Below, piece after piece: positions 1 to 11,239 of a stretch of DNA of 64,000 bases. The translations under genes were made by a program, and so were the position numbers. The DNA lies in assembly GCA_032164295.1 (NCBI GenBank), contig JAJHTX010000003.1, positions 3,720,001-3,784,000 on the forward strand, in the 5' to 3' direction. The notes beneath the pieces were generated by a model. That model was not told where the DNA came from, ran no database searches, and worked only from the letters and a program-made list of their open reading frames with translations. This DNA comes from Inonotus obliquus. Its lineage: Eukaryota > Basidiomycota > Agaricomycetes > Hymenochaetales > Hymenochaetaceae. Position 1 is the stretch's first letter. Each line of letters opens with the position of its first letter.

Positions 1-1647
1 ATGTGGTTAGGCTCAGTATGGTGAGTGTTGTATCAAATATCTCAGTATACTCAAGTTAATGCTTTATCTACAAGACATGCAAACGCCTCCGCGAGGTTTG
101 TTTCGTTCGACCTATCTGGCTATCACTCCTCCAAGACCTGGATGTCACTCAAGCTCCTGACATTACACCGCAGAGCCTCCCGGATAGTTTGTCAACGGAA
201 GAGCTATATAAGAAGGCCATCTCGGCTGTTCACAATACGCACGTGTGGCGGACTCGTGGGATGTTGCGCTTCCAGGAAGAATTATCATTGCCTGTTGACC
301 CTTTGAGTCTTGTGGATGAAGAACGCGATGGACCAGTTAATGGGAGAGTCGATCCGCGCCTACTTCCGGGCGGTCGTCATGCCCTGATAGAGAATCATGG
401 TCGGCTGGAACTCTGGTCTTTGTTACCTCGCGCACGTATATGGATTGCATCTCCTTCAAGACCGGCGGATTGTATCGCGTTTGACTTTGAGATCGTCGAC
501 AAAGGTGACGCAATGATGGTAGCGGCTCTATTCCTAAATGTCGCAACAGGGTGGTACGTACCCTTGTACCGTTGTCCTAATCGAGTTTTTCATGATCTCC
601 TTCCTATCATTAGCTTCGTTCAGATCTACAAGGTCGAATTTGAGACATGGGAGGAGCACTTCATCAGACAGTACGATCTGCCCATGGTCTTCTTCTTCCG
701 GTTAATGATCCGAAGTGATTTGGTCATGATCCATATGCCGCATAGTGTTCAAGTTACGCTGTTGAACTGGAGGACAGGAGCTGTCCTTCTCCTTAATTTC
801 ATCAGTAATGAAGTGAGTAGATTCCTTCCGGTTTGGAGCATGTTCGATGCTCATGAAGGGAATAAAGGGTCGTCGAACAAACGCACGAGCTGCACTTATT
901 TCGGATCGGCACCTCATTGTCGTTCTACATCTAGGAGCTCTCACGTTAACAGCAATCCCCATCGACACCTTTTCAGAAGAATGGACTGACGGACAACAAC
1001 CAACTGAAGGAAAGACTATTACATTCACATCTTCTAGCTCATCTGATCCAGATCCTCTCCCTCGGCTCGAGACTGACATGGATGCGCCGACGCGCCGCAA
1101 TCACGCGCTGAGACTTCGATTGGCGGACCCTCCACACGAGGATGAGGAAGAGCCGTATATCCTTGCATTGCACGCTTTTACTCCTGTGTGGCGACGAGGT
1201 GTGGCTGAGGATGTTAGTGTTCTGACTGAGATATATGTGGTGGCGTACGAGAATCTTACAAACAAGAAGAGGAAGGGTCTCTTGTCGTACCGGGTACAGC
1301 TGACACCCATGGACGGAGGTTCTGTGGATAGTAATTCTGTGCTGAAGGAAGTGAATAATGGCCAATGGCGGCTGAGATTGATACAAAAGACTCGCGCTCC
1401 TGCTTCGAAACTTCCATGGAACCCACATAGCATCTCCAATGCTGGGACAATGTTCTCCCTGACAGACAAATTCAATTGCTACACCCTGTTTACCAGCTCA
1501 CCACAGCCAACAAACGTACTGCCGGTCTTTCCTGATATCATTCCGGAGAACATTGAAGCGGATCCAACGGTAGTAAACATTGAGCCGACGAGTGGTGCTA
1601 TTGCTGTGGGTACGCCGGGATTGTTAAGGATTCTTAGAATGAAGTAA
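1..1647 (+). CDS. F-box domain protein, 5' partial
   Basis: Likely substrate-recognition subunit of an SCF-type ubiquitin ligase, by family. Exons read as <3-20, 75-553, 614-812 and 859-1647; the start lies upstream of the window. The exon from 75 encodes the second half of an F-box: a TCKRL segment, then a VRPIWLSLLQDL segment, matching the usual 'TCK.L...S.D..VW..LL' pattern. A block around 340-420 (DPRLLPGGRHALIENHGRLE) is typical of Agaricomycete F-box proteins, which often carry WD40- or kelch-like C-termini. The 46-base intron 813-858 joins two frames cleanly. The 60-base intron 554-613 is inferred from GTACGT and TTAG ends and would also read through in frame. The ligase substrate cannot be inferred. 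Confidence 0.7.
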
Positions 1648-2019
1648 GTCAGCGAGATCGGTGATAGAGTACTTAGTCGAGGTTTGTGAGTGGCCTCATA
1701 GTATGTCCAGTTACATAATATGCATGTATGGTCCCAAGGTGGGACTTTGGCCGCCTTCATGGGTATCTTTGAACGAAACAAAACTGACTGCGGTGAATTA
1801 CGTTATTGTCCAATGACAAGCCTGACACGCATCAAAGCAATCCAGCAAAGGGAATCAGTCGCATGTTCTTCTGGTAATAACTTAGTACTATGTAGCAGGA
1901 TTGAAGAGAGAAAGGATGAAGCTTATGTAATCATTATATGAAACAATATTATCTACCCACGAATACACTTTCGACAAGAGTTTCCTATATAAGAATTTGT
2001 AATCGAAAACCAAAGGTTA
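1648..2019. other. Intergenic, 3' flank of F-box gene and promoter of DHODH
   Basis: About 370 bases without a supportable gene. A TATA-like TATATAAG sits around 1986-1993, some 30 bases before the DHODH ATG at 2020. The only open frame here (1720-1941) has no family resemblance. Confidence 0.5.
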
Positions 2020-3660
2020 ATGTTTTCTCGTCTTCATCCAGCGCGTCAAGTACGTCGTTTACCTCAAATCTGTCGATGTCGCCGCACATACTCGACAACG
2101 AGCGATGTTAGCGAAGGTTTCTCGACCCTCAGGCTCAGAAGAACGGTAGCGACGACGAGCATCCTCATCTCAGGCGCACTCTTCGCGATCTATTACTTTG
2201 ACTCGCGTTCTGCAATCCATAGATACTTCATCACCCCCGTGCTACGGTATACAGTCGACCCGGAAACCTCTCATAAGATCGCGGTGAAGGTGCTAAGGAG
2301 TGGTCTTGCACCGAAGGATAAAGGTGCTGACGACGAGCGGTTACACGCGGAGGTATGGCTGTTTGATGCATCAGCTTCAATCTTCAGAAACAGACTCAGT
2401 GTATGTATAGATATGGGGGGAGCCATTATCTAATCCTATTGGACTTGCGGCCGGCTTCGACAAGAATGGCGAAGCCATTGACGGTCCGTTGTCTCTAATT
2501 CTGCTCATGAAACTCAAATCTCACTGGACGCTAGGTCTCTTCGACTTGGGTTTCTCTTGGGTCGAGATTGGGAGCATAACACCAAAGCCTCAACCGGGAA
2601 ATCCGAAACCACGCGTCTTCCACCTTCCAGAGGACGGTGCCATAATCAACCGATACGGGTTTCCTTCCGATGGAGCCGTCTCTGTGCTCTCGCGGTTACG
2701 AGCACGCCTTACGCCCATTCCCATAGACCGAGAGTATGAACACGCCTCGCTCCGACCAAACTCCCTCCTCGCGGTTAACCTTGGGAAAAACAAGACGTCG
2801 GCTCCGGATAGCCCGGAAGACTTTCTGCATGGTGTGCGCCTATTCGCTCCTTTCGCGGACGTACTAGTTGTGAACGTGTCAAGTCCGAATACACCGGGAC
2901 TACGTGGGATGCAGACGCGCGGACTGCTCGAAGAGTTATTGGGTGCTATTTCAGTCGAACGTGATATCCAGGTGCAAAAGTTGGGGAAAGTTGGGCGACG
3001 TCCGAGGGTCGTGGTGAAGATTGCCCCGGATTTGGATGAAGGGCAACTAGTGGACATTGCGGAGGCGGTAAAGGCTACTCCTGGGGTCGACGGAGTGATT
3101 GTCAGCAACACGACCATCCAGCGCCCGGCATCGCTTTCTCCTGACTGTGAGTGTGACAGTGGAGGCCTCTGCTTTGTTCAGCTAACGGACCATGGCTCAA
3201 AGCTCGGAAAGAAGAAACAGGCGGTCTGTCAGGACCCCCATTGAAGCCTCTCACGCTCCGTGCACTTCGTATGTTGCGATCCCACCTTCCTGCGTCAATA
3301 CCGATCATTGGCTGTGGTGGGATTTCCACAGGAGAAGATGCGCTTGAATACGCGCGAGCTGGAGCTAGCTTCGTTCAGCTATACACCGCATTTGGGTATG
3401 ACGGCCCTGGAGCTTGTAGGAGGATCAAAGACGAGTTGAAGGAGGTGCTCGAGAAGGAGGGGACTACTTGGAAGGACGTTGTCGAACAGTCAGTCAGGGA
3501 ACTGAGTGAGAAGCCGCGGGCAGTTTCGTCAAAGGCAGTAACATCAGTGAATGTGGAGGCGAAGGAATCTGGGATTAAGGTGCTCATCGAGGAGGCGCTC
3601 GCGATTCAGCGTGAGCTGGAAAAACTGGGTGAAAAACTAGGCGAGAAGGTGAAGGGGTAA
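2020..3660 (+). CDS. DHODH: Dihydroorotate dehydrogenase (quinone), class 2, mitochondrial
   Basis: Oxidises dihydroorotate to orotate in pyrimidine synthesis, passing electrons to ubiquinone at the inner mitochondrial membrane. Exons 2020-2352, 2411-2483, 2535-3146 and 3203-3660 give 491 residues. Seen: an Arg-rich N-terminus (targeting peptide), a hydrophobic anchor (TSILISGALFAIYYF), the NPIGLAAGFDKNGEAIDG substrate/FMN block, VEIGSITPKPQPGNPKPR, and NVSSPNTPGLR carrying the class 2 active-site Ser. The FMN-binding KIAPDL, VSNTT and CGGISTGEDA motifs follow. The last intron has a good branch site (GCTAAC at 3181). The protein continues for roughly 100 residues beyond the usual end, with a Glu/Lys-rich tail that could be helical. 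Membrane anchor and class 2 motifs exclude the cytosolic fumarate-linked class. Confidence 0.95.
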
Positions 3661-4377
3661 TCCCAGAAAGTACCCCACCATCTTCATGACACACAACTCA
3701 ACATTGTGGTCCTGTATTGATACGTGCCTATACAATGATTCTCTACAATACCAAGATAGTGTCATTGCTCACGACCTTGATTGAAACCGTAGAGTCACAC
3801 ACGATAGGCAATTGCCTCGGGGATGAACGAAATTCCTATGTTCGATGGTGACCTGTACTATCCATACGGTTCTACTACACTAGAGATCAACTAGAGATCA
3901 TGAACACAACAGACTTGAAAGTTTGCAAACTCAAGCTTGTGACACCTTTGTTGTGACGTGTTGGGCATCAAATTCATGGTGTGTTACTCCGTTTATGAAC
4001 TTTGCATTCAACGCTGACTTATACTCCTCCAGATAACTGATATGTCCCCCATACGTCCTGGCTGATATGGATCGTTTTACCCTCAGCCCTCGACTAACTT
4101 CGGTTTACTTACCCTCTAAGTCCCAAAGATGACCGGACTTCGTAGAGACATAACATGTCGCAGCTCAGGGCTACTTTGCATCTCGTTTGCGTCTGTGTCA
4201 CATTGGTCGATATAACATTGCATGCGTGGTAAGGCCGGCAGTCTCTAGTCTCGTAGGACCCAACTGTATCTAATCCATGTCTTGTGCAAGGACGCGTCTA
4301 CGAATCCGTTTGCGTTCTCACAATCACCATCTTTCTGGGCTGCGGCTTCGTGTCAGCCGCGTCTCTGTTCATTCCGC
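3661..4377. other. Intergenic between DHODH and the M16 peptidase
   Basis: About 700 bases with no recognisable gene. A short imperfect tandem (ACTAGAGATCA twice, near 3880-3901) is the only repeat noted. The peptidase start at 4378 is the first ATG in the correct frame. Open frame extends further upstream in the same phase without an ATG, so a spliced upstream exon cannot be excluded. Confidence 0.4.
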
Positions 4378-7300
4378 ATGGAAGGAGCAGATATTGACCT
4401 CAGCGCATGCAGAATTATTGAAGACGATGACAGCAGCTGGAAATTTATTCCTGCGGAGGGTGATCGACCAGGGTATTACCTTTATACTGCCGAAATCCAG
4501 AAAAGCCTTGCCGACGATCGCGAATATCGTATTGTACGACTTGAAAATGGCCTAGAAGCTGTGCTTGTTCATGACGACAAGACGGATAGGGCCGCTGCTT
4601 GCATGGACGTCGCAGTTGGGGATTTCCAAGATCCGGTAAGTTGCATGTACCAAGTAATTCCTGCGAGGAAGTACTAACAACGTTCAAGGATGATATGCCT
4701 GGTCTGGCTCACTTTTGTGAACATCTTCTATTCATGGTGAGCTTGTGGGCGTCTAATCGAGTGGCAATTTGTACAAAGTCCTAACTTCTCTGCTATTAGG
4801 GTACGGAACAGTATGAGAAGGAGAATGAATACGACGAGGTAAGTCAACTTGCTCGATTCTCACGCTATGGTTATTGACGGTAAGTATTATAGTACCTTAC
4901 AAGGAATAACGGATGGAGCAATGCTTGTACCGACATCTGCGATACAAGTTTCTACTTCGAAGTTACATCGGAAGCCCTGGAAGGTGCTTTGAAACGGTTC
5001 TCGTCGTTCTTCCACTCTCCTCTGTTCTCCGAGTCATGCGTGATGCGCGAACTCAATGCGATCGATGCTGAGAACTCGCTTTTCATGCAAGATGACGATT
5101 GGAAAGTTTCTCAGATTCTACATCACCTTGCGCGTCCTGGTCACCCAATACGGAGGTGTGGGATTGGAAGTAAGAAGACCCTTATGCAAGGTGTGCGGCT
5201 GTCAAGGCCTCATGTTGAGCGGTCCTCGACAAGTACTCGATCATCCAACGATCGTCAGAGCACCAGTTCAAGGACTTCGCTTTGTCTTCCAGGTAAAGAG
5301 AAGTCTGCTCGCCGTGAAGAGAAGAATTACGGCAAAGAAATTAGACGAAGGGTTATCGAATGGTGGGAAAAGGAGTATTGTGCGGGCCGTATGAAGTTAT
5401 CTCTAGTCGGGAATGGTTTGTGTTCAGTCTGGTCTGATTCAACCCCGCCTGTTACTGATCTATGCTTCAGACTCTCTTGATGAGCTTACTGATTTGGTCA
5501 CGAAACTTTTCTCCCCCATCAAAAATCGTGGCCGGGATCCTTTGCCTCGTGCGTCAGAGCGTCCTTTCGAGAAGGATCAACTCGGGGTAAGTATTCAGTC
5601 ATCTATACATATTGCTTTGCGATGAGCTGTCACATTCTACAGAAATCGATCGCCTATGTTAAGTCGGTCAGTGACATTAACAGTATCTCTATCATGTTCC
5701 CTATACCCGATCAAGCACCCCTGTGGCGCGTCAAACCGTCTGAATTCTTGGCGCATTTGATCGGACACGAAGGTCCCAGGTCTTTGCATGCATACTTGAA
5801 GAAGAAGGGATGGATCGTTGCATTGACGACATCTGCGGAAGATCTAGCTCGCGGTTATTATTCCTTCGATTTATCCATTGAACTGACGAAGGAGGGCTTC
5901 AGTAAGTGCTCTTCGATGGTATCAACAGTGTCTTGCAACTCTTCTGATTCGATGACTTCCGTTAGAGAATTATCGCGAAGTGATCGGGACCTGTTTCAAG
6001 TATATCAACTTTCTGCGAAGCTCTTGGCTGCCTAAATGGTACCAAGAAGAGATTATCAAGTTGGATGTACTGGGATTTCGCTTTGACGAGAAAATCTCCG
6101 CAGACGATTATGCGTGCCACCTAGCCAGTCTCATGGAGCTACCGGTGCCTCGAGCGCTCATCTTAAGCGGTCCGAGATTGACATGGGATTGGGATAGGGC
6201 GCTTGTGCAGGAGACGCTCGAGCACCTTGCTATTGAAAATACCATAATAATTATCACTTCGCAGAATTATAGAGATATTGGAAAGGATGGTCCTTGGCTG
6301 ACGGAGCCGTGGTTCGGTACTAAATACATGGTGGAGAAATTGGATGATGTACTCATGAAAGCGGTGAGTACTTCTCGTGACCAGTGCAACTCTACCTGAC
6401 GTTAGTCGTGTTGTAGGCTCACGCTGAGAATGATATTCCAGGACTGGACATTCCTGCGCCCAACGAGTTCATCCCAAGTAATATTGATGTGAAGAGGATC
6501 GAGGGAGTTCAGCCAAAGAAGCGACCGGCCCTAATTAAGCGGGCGCCGCTCATGGAAGTTTGGTTTAAGAAGGACGACCAATTCTGGATGCCTCGAGCAA
6601 CGGTTCTTATTGCAGCGCAGACGTGAGTCTTCCGCTTGTTCAATATATTGCACAAATCATAAGATTCATACCAACAGGCCAATTGCCAGCCTAAGCGCAT
6701 CTGAGGCTGTTATGACTCGATTGTTTGCCTATCTGGTCGAGGATGCACTCACTGATTATTCGTATGACGCCCAACTCGCTGGTCTTTTCTATGACTTCGG
6801 CTCGACCATACGTGGAGTCTCTCTTAGCCTTGGTGGATATAATGATAAGCTCCACATCCTAGCTAAGCACGTCATAGAGAAAGCTAAATCACTTGATGTA
6901 CGCGAGGATAGGCTGAGTATCATGAAAGAAAAGGTACCTCTGATTTACCTATCATGACGTCCAAAACGATTACTGAAACAACGTACATTTATTAGCTGCA
7001 ACAGGAATACTCGAACGCACTGCTAAGCGAACCCAACACGCTCGCAGGATATTATCTGAGTTACCTTGTCTTAGATCGCGAGTTCACCATCGAGGAGCAA
7101 CTGGCGGAAGTTCCATGTTTGTTTTTCCATTTTCTTTAGAGCACGGGGATTTAATGGACGATATATCAGTGGTCACTCTTGAGAAGATTCAAAACCATAT
7201 TCGACGTCTACTCTCTAAGCTCAAGTTTACCATTTTGGTTCTTGGAAATCTTCAAAGAAAGGTTGGTACAAATGCGCCTTGGCGGGAATTTGTTCTCATT

Positions 7301-8396
7301 CATTGTGCTAGGACGCTCTGGAAATGGCATCTATGGCGGAAAGAATCCTCAATGCAAAAGCCATCTCCGAGAAGGAACTTGTCCTAGAGCGATCCCGGCT
7401 CTTGCCTGAAGGTGTGTAGGCTCAATAACGGATTTTGAGTATGCTAACAACCGAGTGAAAGGATGCAACTACGTATGGGAGCTTCCCGTCCCCAATCCAG
7501 ATGAAACGAATTCATGCGTCTCGTTCTATTGTCACATAGGCCGATACTCCGATGCGCGCTTGCGGGTCGTAACTACACTTTTAAACCAGATTTTGTATGA
7601 GCCAGCTTTCAATACCATGCGTACAAAGGAGCAGGTCGCATATCATGTCGCGTCTGACACATTCGAGACCGTTGAAGTGATTGGATGGCAGATAGTTGTC
7701 CAATCGGAGAGGGACCCGAGATATGTCGAGACCCGTATTGAGGCGTTCCTCGCGGATATGCGGGTCGTACTCGAAAAGATGCCAGATGAGGAATTCGAGG
7801 AACACAATGAATCACTCAGGCATGGGCTGAACAAAAAGATGAAGAACATGATGGAAGAGGCCGCACGGTTCTGGTCGACCATTTCTAGCGGCTACTTCGA
7901 CTTCCAGCGACGCGAAAACGATGCAGAACTTCTTAAGAGCGTTGATAAGAAGGAAGTAATAGAAGTCTTCAGGAGGTTCCTTGATCCAGAATCACAATCA
8001 CGCTCTAAGTTATCGGTCCACATGCGAAGCCAAAATACATCGCCGCCCAAACTCAGCTCAGAGGCGGGGTCAAAGTTCCTCTCTTTACTCGAAACAATGG
8101 GGGCTGCAGTCGATGAGGAAGAGTACGCATCGATGGTCGAAGACTTGTCAGTCGATGAAATTAGAGATCAATGGCAGGAAGAATTGCATGATCAATTTGG
8201 TGATGGATCCTCAAGGACGAGGAGATTACTGGAAGAGCTGGATAAATTTGTTCACAAACATCCTCGGGAGGGCTACAATCCTGTCGACCTTGATCCAAAG
8301 GTGGTTTTCATAAAGGATGGAACCGAGTTCAGAAACAGTCTGACGCTGTCAGCTGCCGCCAAACCCGTCGAGGAGTTTGATGTGGAAGAGGAGTGA
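4378..8396 (+). CDS. Insulin-degrading-enzyme-type metallopeptidase (M16A, Ste23/IDE family)
   Basis: Zinc endopeptidase that degrades small peptides inside a closed chamber; the yeast relative Ste23 helps process a-factor pheromone. Thirteen exons: 4378-4635, 4689-4736, 4800-4838, 4893-5415, 5471-5586, 5643-5901, 5966-6363, 6417-6622, 6678-6933, 6996-7116, 7170-7261, 7312-7411 and 7462-8396, giving 1116 residues, near the fungal family length. The inverted zinc motif HFCEH is at residues 94-98. The third ligand is Glu175 in MRELNAIDAE, and the 77-residue spacing matches human IDE. Later conserved blocks include LAHLIGHEGPRSL, EPAFNTMRTKEQ and RFWSTISSGYFDF. A Ser/Arg-rich insert follows the first domain. 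No signal peptide or peroxisomal tail is visible, so it is probably cytosolic. Confidence 0.95.
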
Positions 8397-9599
8397 TCTT
8401 ACGTGATGTAGTAGAGTTCTCAGAGATGTATTAGTCGTACATGTCGCTCTAATAAATCGACTCTTCTTCTGTGTGGGCGATATCGGCTATGTGTATTACC
8501 CCAGAGACTATCTCTAGAAATACAGGTCGAGAATAGCTGAGCCAAAAGTAAGTAATACAAAGCAACGATGTATGTACTTGAGGATATGGCTGCCTCAAAG
8601 GATTTATCATTGTCAAGGTCGCCATGCCACAGAACGGATGAACATACTTCGTTCTGTAAGTATGGCATCTTATTATTTACGGCATCTTCTTCAGTCTCAC
8701 CATTCGCTTCGCTCTCGCCTATGAGGGACGGAGTTCAGTCGATTTGAGTAGTAAGCAAAGAAACTATAGTGATATTCGGTTATTAGTAGATATAGTCAGC
8801 GACTGCTGCAACAGTGGGAAAGGGAACGGGAGTGAAAGCGAAGGCGGAGATACATAGAAAGTCGGTCCCATTAGTCGTAACAAGAAAGAATCATACTTTT
8901 ATTGTCCAACGGCATGCAGAGCGTGGAACCGCAGGGATACGGGAATGAACTACAGTCTAAGGATGCTCCCCTCTCTGTATAGCAGTAATAAGCTCAGTAG
9001 TGACTAGAATTTTGTAAAAGGTGGGCGATGTCCCTTTCCGGGCATAACTTGCGATTGGATTTGCGGTATGCCCAGCGTTCTCTTCCGCATTGTTTGCGGA
9101 CAATACTGCAATAGCTTTGACGATGAGGTCTGGAATCCACATTTGTCATCTTGAACCGGAGAAAAACGATTCCACGATCGTTCAAAATACAGACATCAGT
9201 CTTGATATGTCCATTCTCAACACAAATAAGGAGGTATGTCCTTTCTCGTTCGCACAACTCTTCTCTTTCTAGAGTAGCCGCAAGGCCGGAAGAGAGCGAC
9301 CGTCAAGTCAACAACAGCCGATTCCTCATTTGGGGGGATGGACTTTGCCATGTCGAGAATGCGGAGTAAAGCAAGTGGTCGAATCCTCCTATTCAACCCT
9401 AATGCTGCATGCGGCCAGATCGTTGTCAGTCTATTTCCTTCCGGATTTTGCAGCACGATTCATATACGCCATTCACTATGGGTTAGCGGTAGCAAAGGTG
9501 TTGAATTATCTGGGTTCGCTTATTGATGAAGACAGACAAATGCGAGGGCGAGGGCGAGTTGTAGGGAGGAACGGTCACGTGTCTCTTTCCCTTCACGAC
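8397..9599. other. Gene-free interval left of the inverted-repeat elements
   Basis: About 1.2 kb downstream of the peptidase. Several open frames of 60-112 codons overlap on both strands, but none shows family resemblance or consistent splice signals. No gene is called. Confidence 0.5.
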
Positions 9600-9602
9600 G
9601 AC

Positions 9603-10162
9603 CACGGCGGGCAAAATAGAATATCAGAGGGTGCGGTATTTAAAATTATTTTTTTGCCGAAATTTTAAATATCGGCAAGCATATCAGCACGTGATTTATA
9701 TTTATAATACCGGCGGGATTGATATACAGGTGGGTACATTAAGTCTTCGGCACCCCCCAAATATGGAAGGTGATTTGCATGCCTTTTTGAGTAAGCAACC
9801 AAGTCCATCCCAAGTCTTTGCCGATATGACCAGGTTGCCGAGGGCTACCCGACGCTTATTCTACCACATAAAGCATGCAAATTCACCTTCCTAAAACGGA
9901 GGTGCCGAAGACTTTATGTACCCACCTGTACTTACCGATATTCAAAGTAGATGTTTAGACTATCTTTCAGGAAGATATGCATAAAAACAGATGGGAATTT
10001 AAAATATCAACCCAATCGATATCCATATCGATATAAAAAATATGGGCACGTGGTTTATATAAATAATATGGGCAAGGTCGAAATGCTTACTGATATTTAA
10101 AATAATTGCGAGAAAAATTCTTTAAATTTAATGCCCGCTGATATCCTATTTTGCCCGCCGTG
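9603..10162. mobile_element. Non-autonomous DNA element (MITE-like), CACGG-type ends
   Basis: The ends are inverted repeats starting CACGGCGGGCAAAATAG, matching at 24 of 25 positions (9603-9627 against 10138-10162). A 3-base direct repeat GAC flanks the element (9600-9602 and 10163-10165). Subterminal AT-rich segments (TTTTAAATATC followed by AAGCAT) also mirror each other, extending imperfect inverted similarity to about 100 bases per side. There is no transposase frame in 560 bases. CAC ends plus a 3-base duplication resemble CACTA/CMC-type elements; that assignment is inference. A second element sits inside it. Confidence 0.8.
9727..9928. mobile_element. Nested MITE-like element with TA target duplication
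   Basis: The arms 9727-9782 and 9873-9928 are about 56-base inverted repeats with few mismatches, beginning CAGGTGGGTAC and ending GTACCCACCTG. TA dinucleotides flank both ends (9725-9726 and 9929-9930), as for Tc1/mariner/pogo-type insertions. Total length is 202 bases with no coding capacity. It lies wholly inside the 9603-10162 element, so it inserted later. Class assignment from the TA duplication is inference. Confidence 0.82.
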
Positions 10163-10165
10163 GAC

Positions 10166-11212
10166 TTGTCACTTCATCCTGGGCCGCCATACGTGATCGC
10201 TATGTTCGACACGACACTCACCACCGTGTGCCATTGTCGACCTCGTCGTCCCAGTTTCTCCTGAGAGTATGTACAACACAATGTAGACTTGCATCCGGCT
10301 AATATGGTGATACAGTGTACCATCGCATCACGCCGTCACCCTGCGTCAGACAAGCTACATCCAGGTGTCATGATCTCCGCTCAGAAACCGCGTTCACATC
10401 TACGTGTAGGTATCACCAACGGCATCGCGTAAGAGTCGGGAAATTGATGAGCTCTTAAGCTGGTTAAGGCTGTAGTCTCCGGCTCTGCTGTGCCCTCTCT
10501 CCCACGATCTCCTCTCAGGAGCCGGATCCACGTCTGCGTGTAGGTGTCACCACCCGTCCTGTGCGACCTCGAGAGGACCCTCTGTCAATGATTCGGAGAT
10601 TAACAGGAACCCATGGCAAGAGCCAAATCACGGAACTTGATCGAGCTTCGCTGCGGAGCACGTAAGGCCATATGGAGGTGTTGCACCAATATGGCCCTGG
10701 GGTTCTCCACCTCACCCGAGGTATGTAGCATTAACTCGTATCAGACCAGAATCTGATAGAAGCGGTTTTAGCACTTGCCTGATTCCCATGATCATCGGAT
10801 CGCAAGTAAAGCTGAAGGAAGGTTCGTCCCATAAACTCATATTGAGGAAGACTATTGCAATGTCGGATTGTAATCTCGTTCCGAGGGCTATGTCTGAAAG
10901 GATGCACCAATCGCATCATGAGATGCATTGTTGTCCGAGTTTACTCCAAAAATTTGACATCGGGGAGAAGTAGGGCGACGCTGCGCAAAATGATCATCTT
11001 AACCGCTTGATTAGAACGAAGCAGTGGATCCGAAGTACCAGAGATGGACATGAAACCCTCATCTCCGGCTCAACATGATTTTGGTACAGCCTCCCATCGC
11101 CACATACATTTTCTGAGGAGCAAATTGCAAGAGAGAATTTTCGACATAATTTCTTTGGTAAGTCGGTCAGTGATTCAAATCATATAAAGGTCGATTACAA
11201 ACAGCCTCCTCC
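10166..11212. other. Intergenic with an imperfect direct repeat
   Basis: No gene recognised. Two related stretches of about 50 bases, from 10372 and from 10506 (offset 134), share GATCTCC.CTCAG and CGTGTAGGT.TCACCA. They may be remnants of a local duplication or an older repeat. Confidence 0.4.
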
Positions 11213-11239
11213 ATGGGCATTCCCACTTCCTTTGCGACT

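Noticed and set aside
9381..9400. tRNA B-box-like GTCGAATCC motif
   Set aside because: No matching A box or cloverleaf arms could be drawn around it.
9330..9668. 112-codon frame overlapping the left end of the MITE
   Set aside because: It runs into the element's inverted repeat and shows no family resemblance; likely chance.
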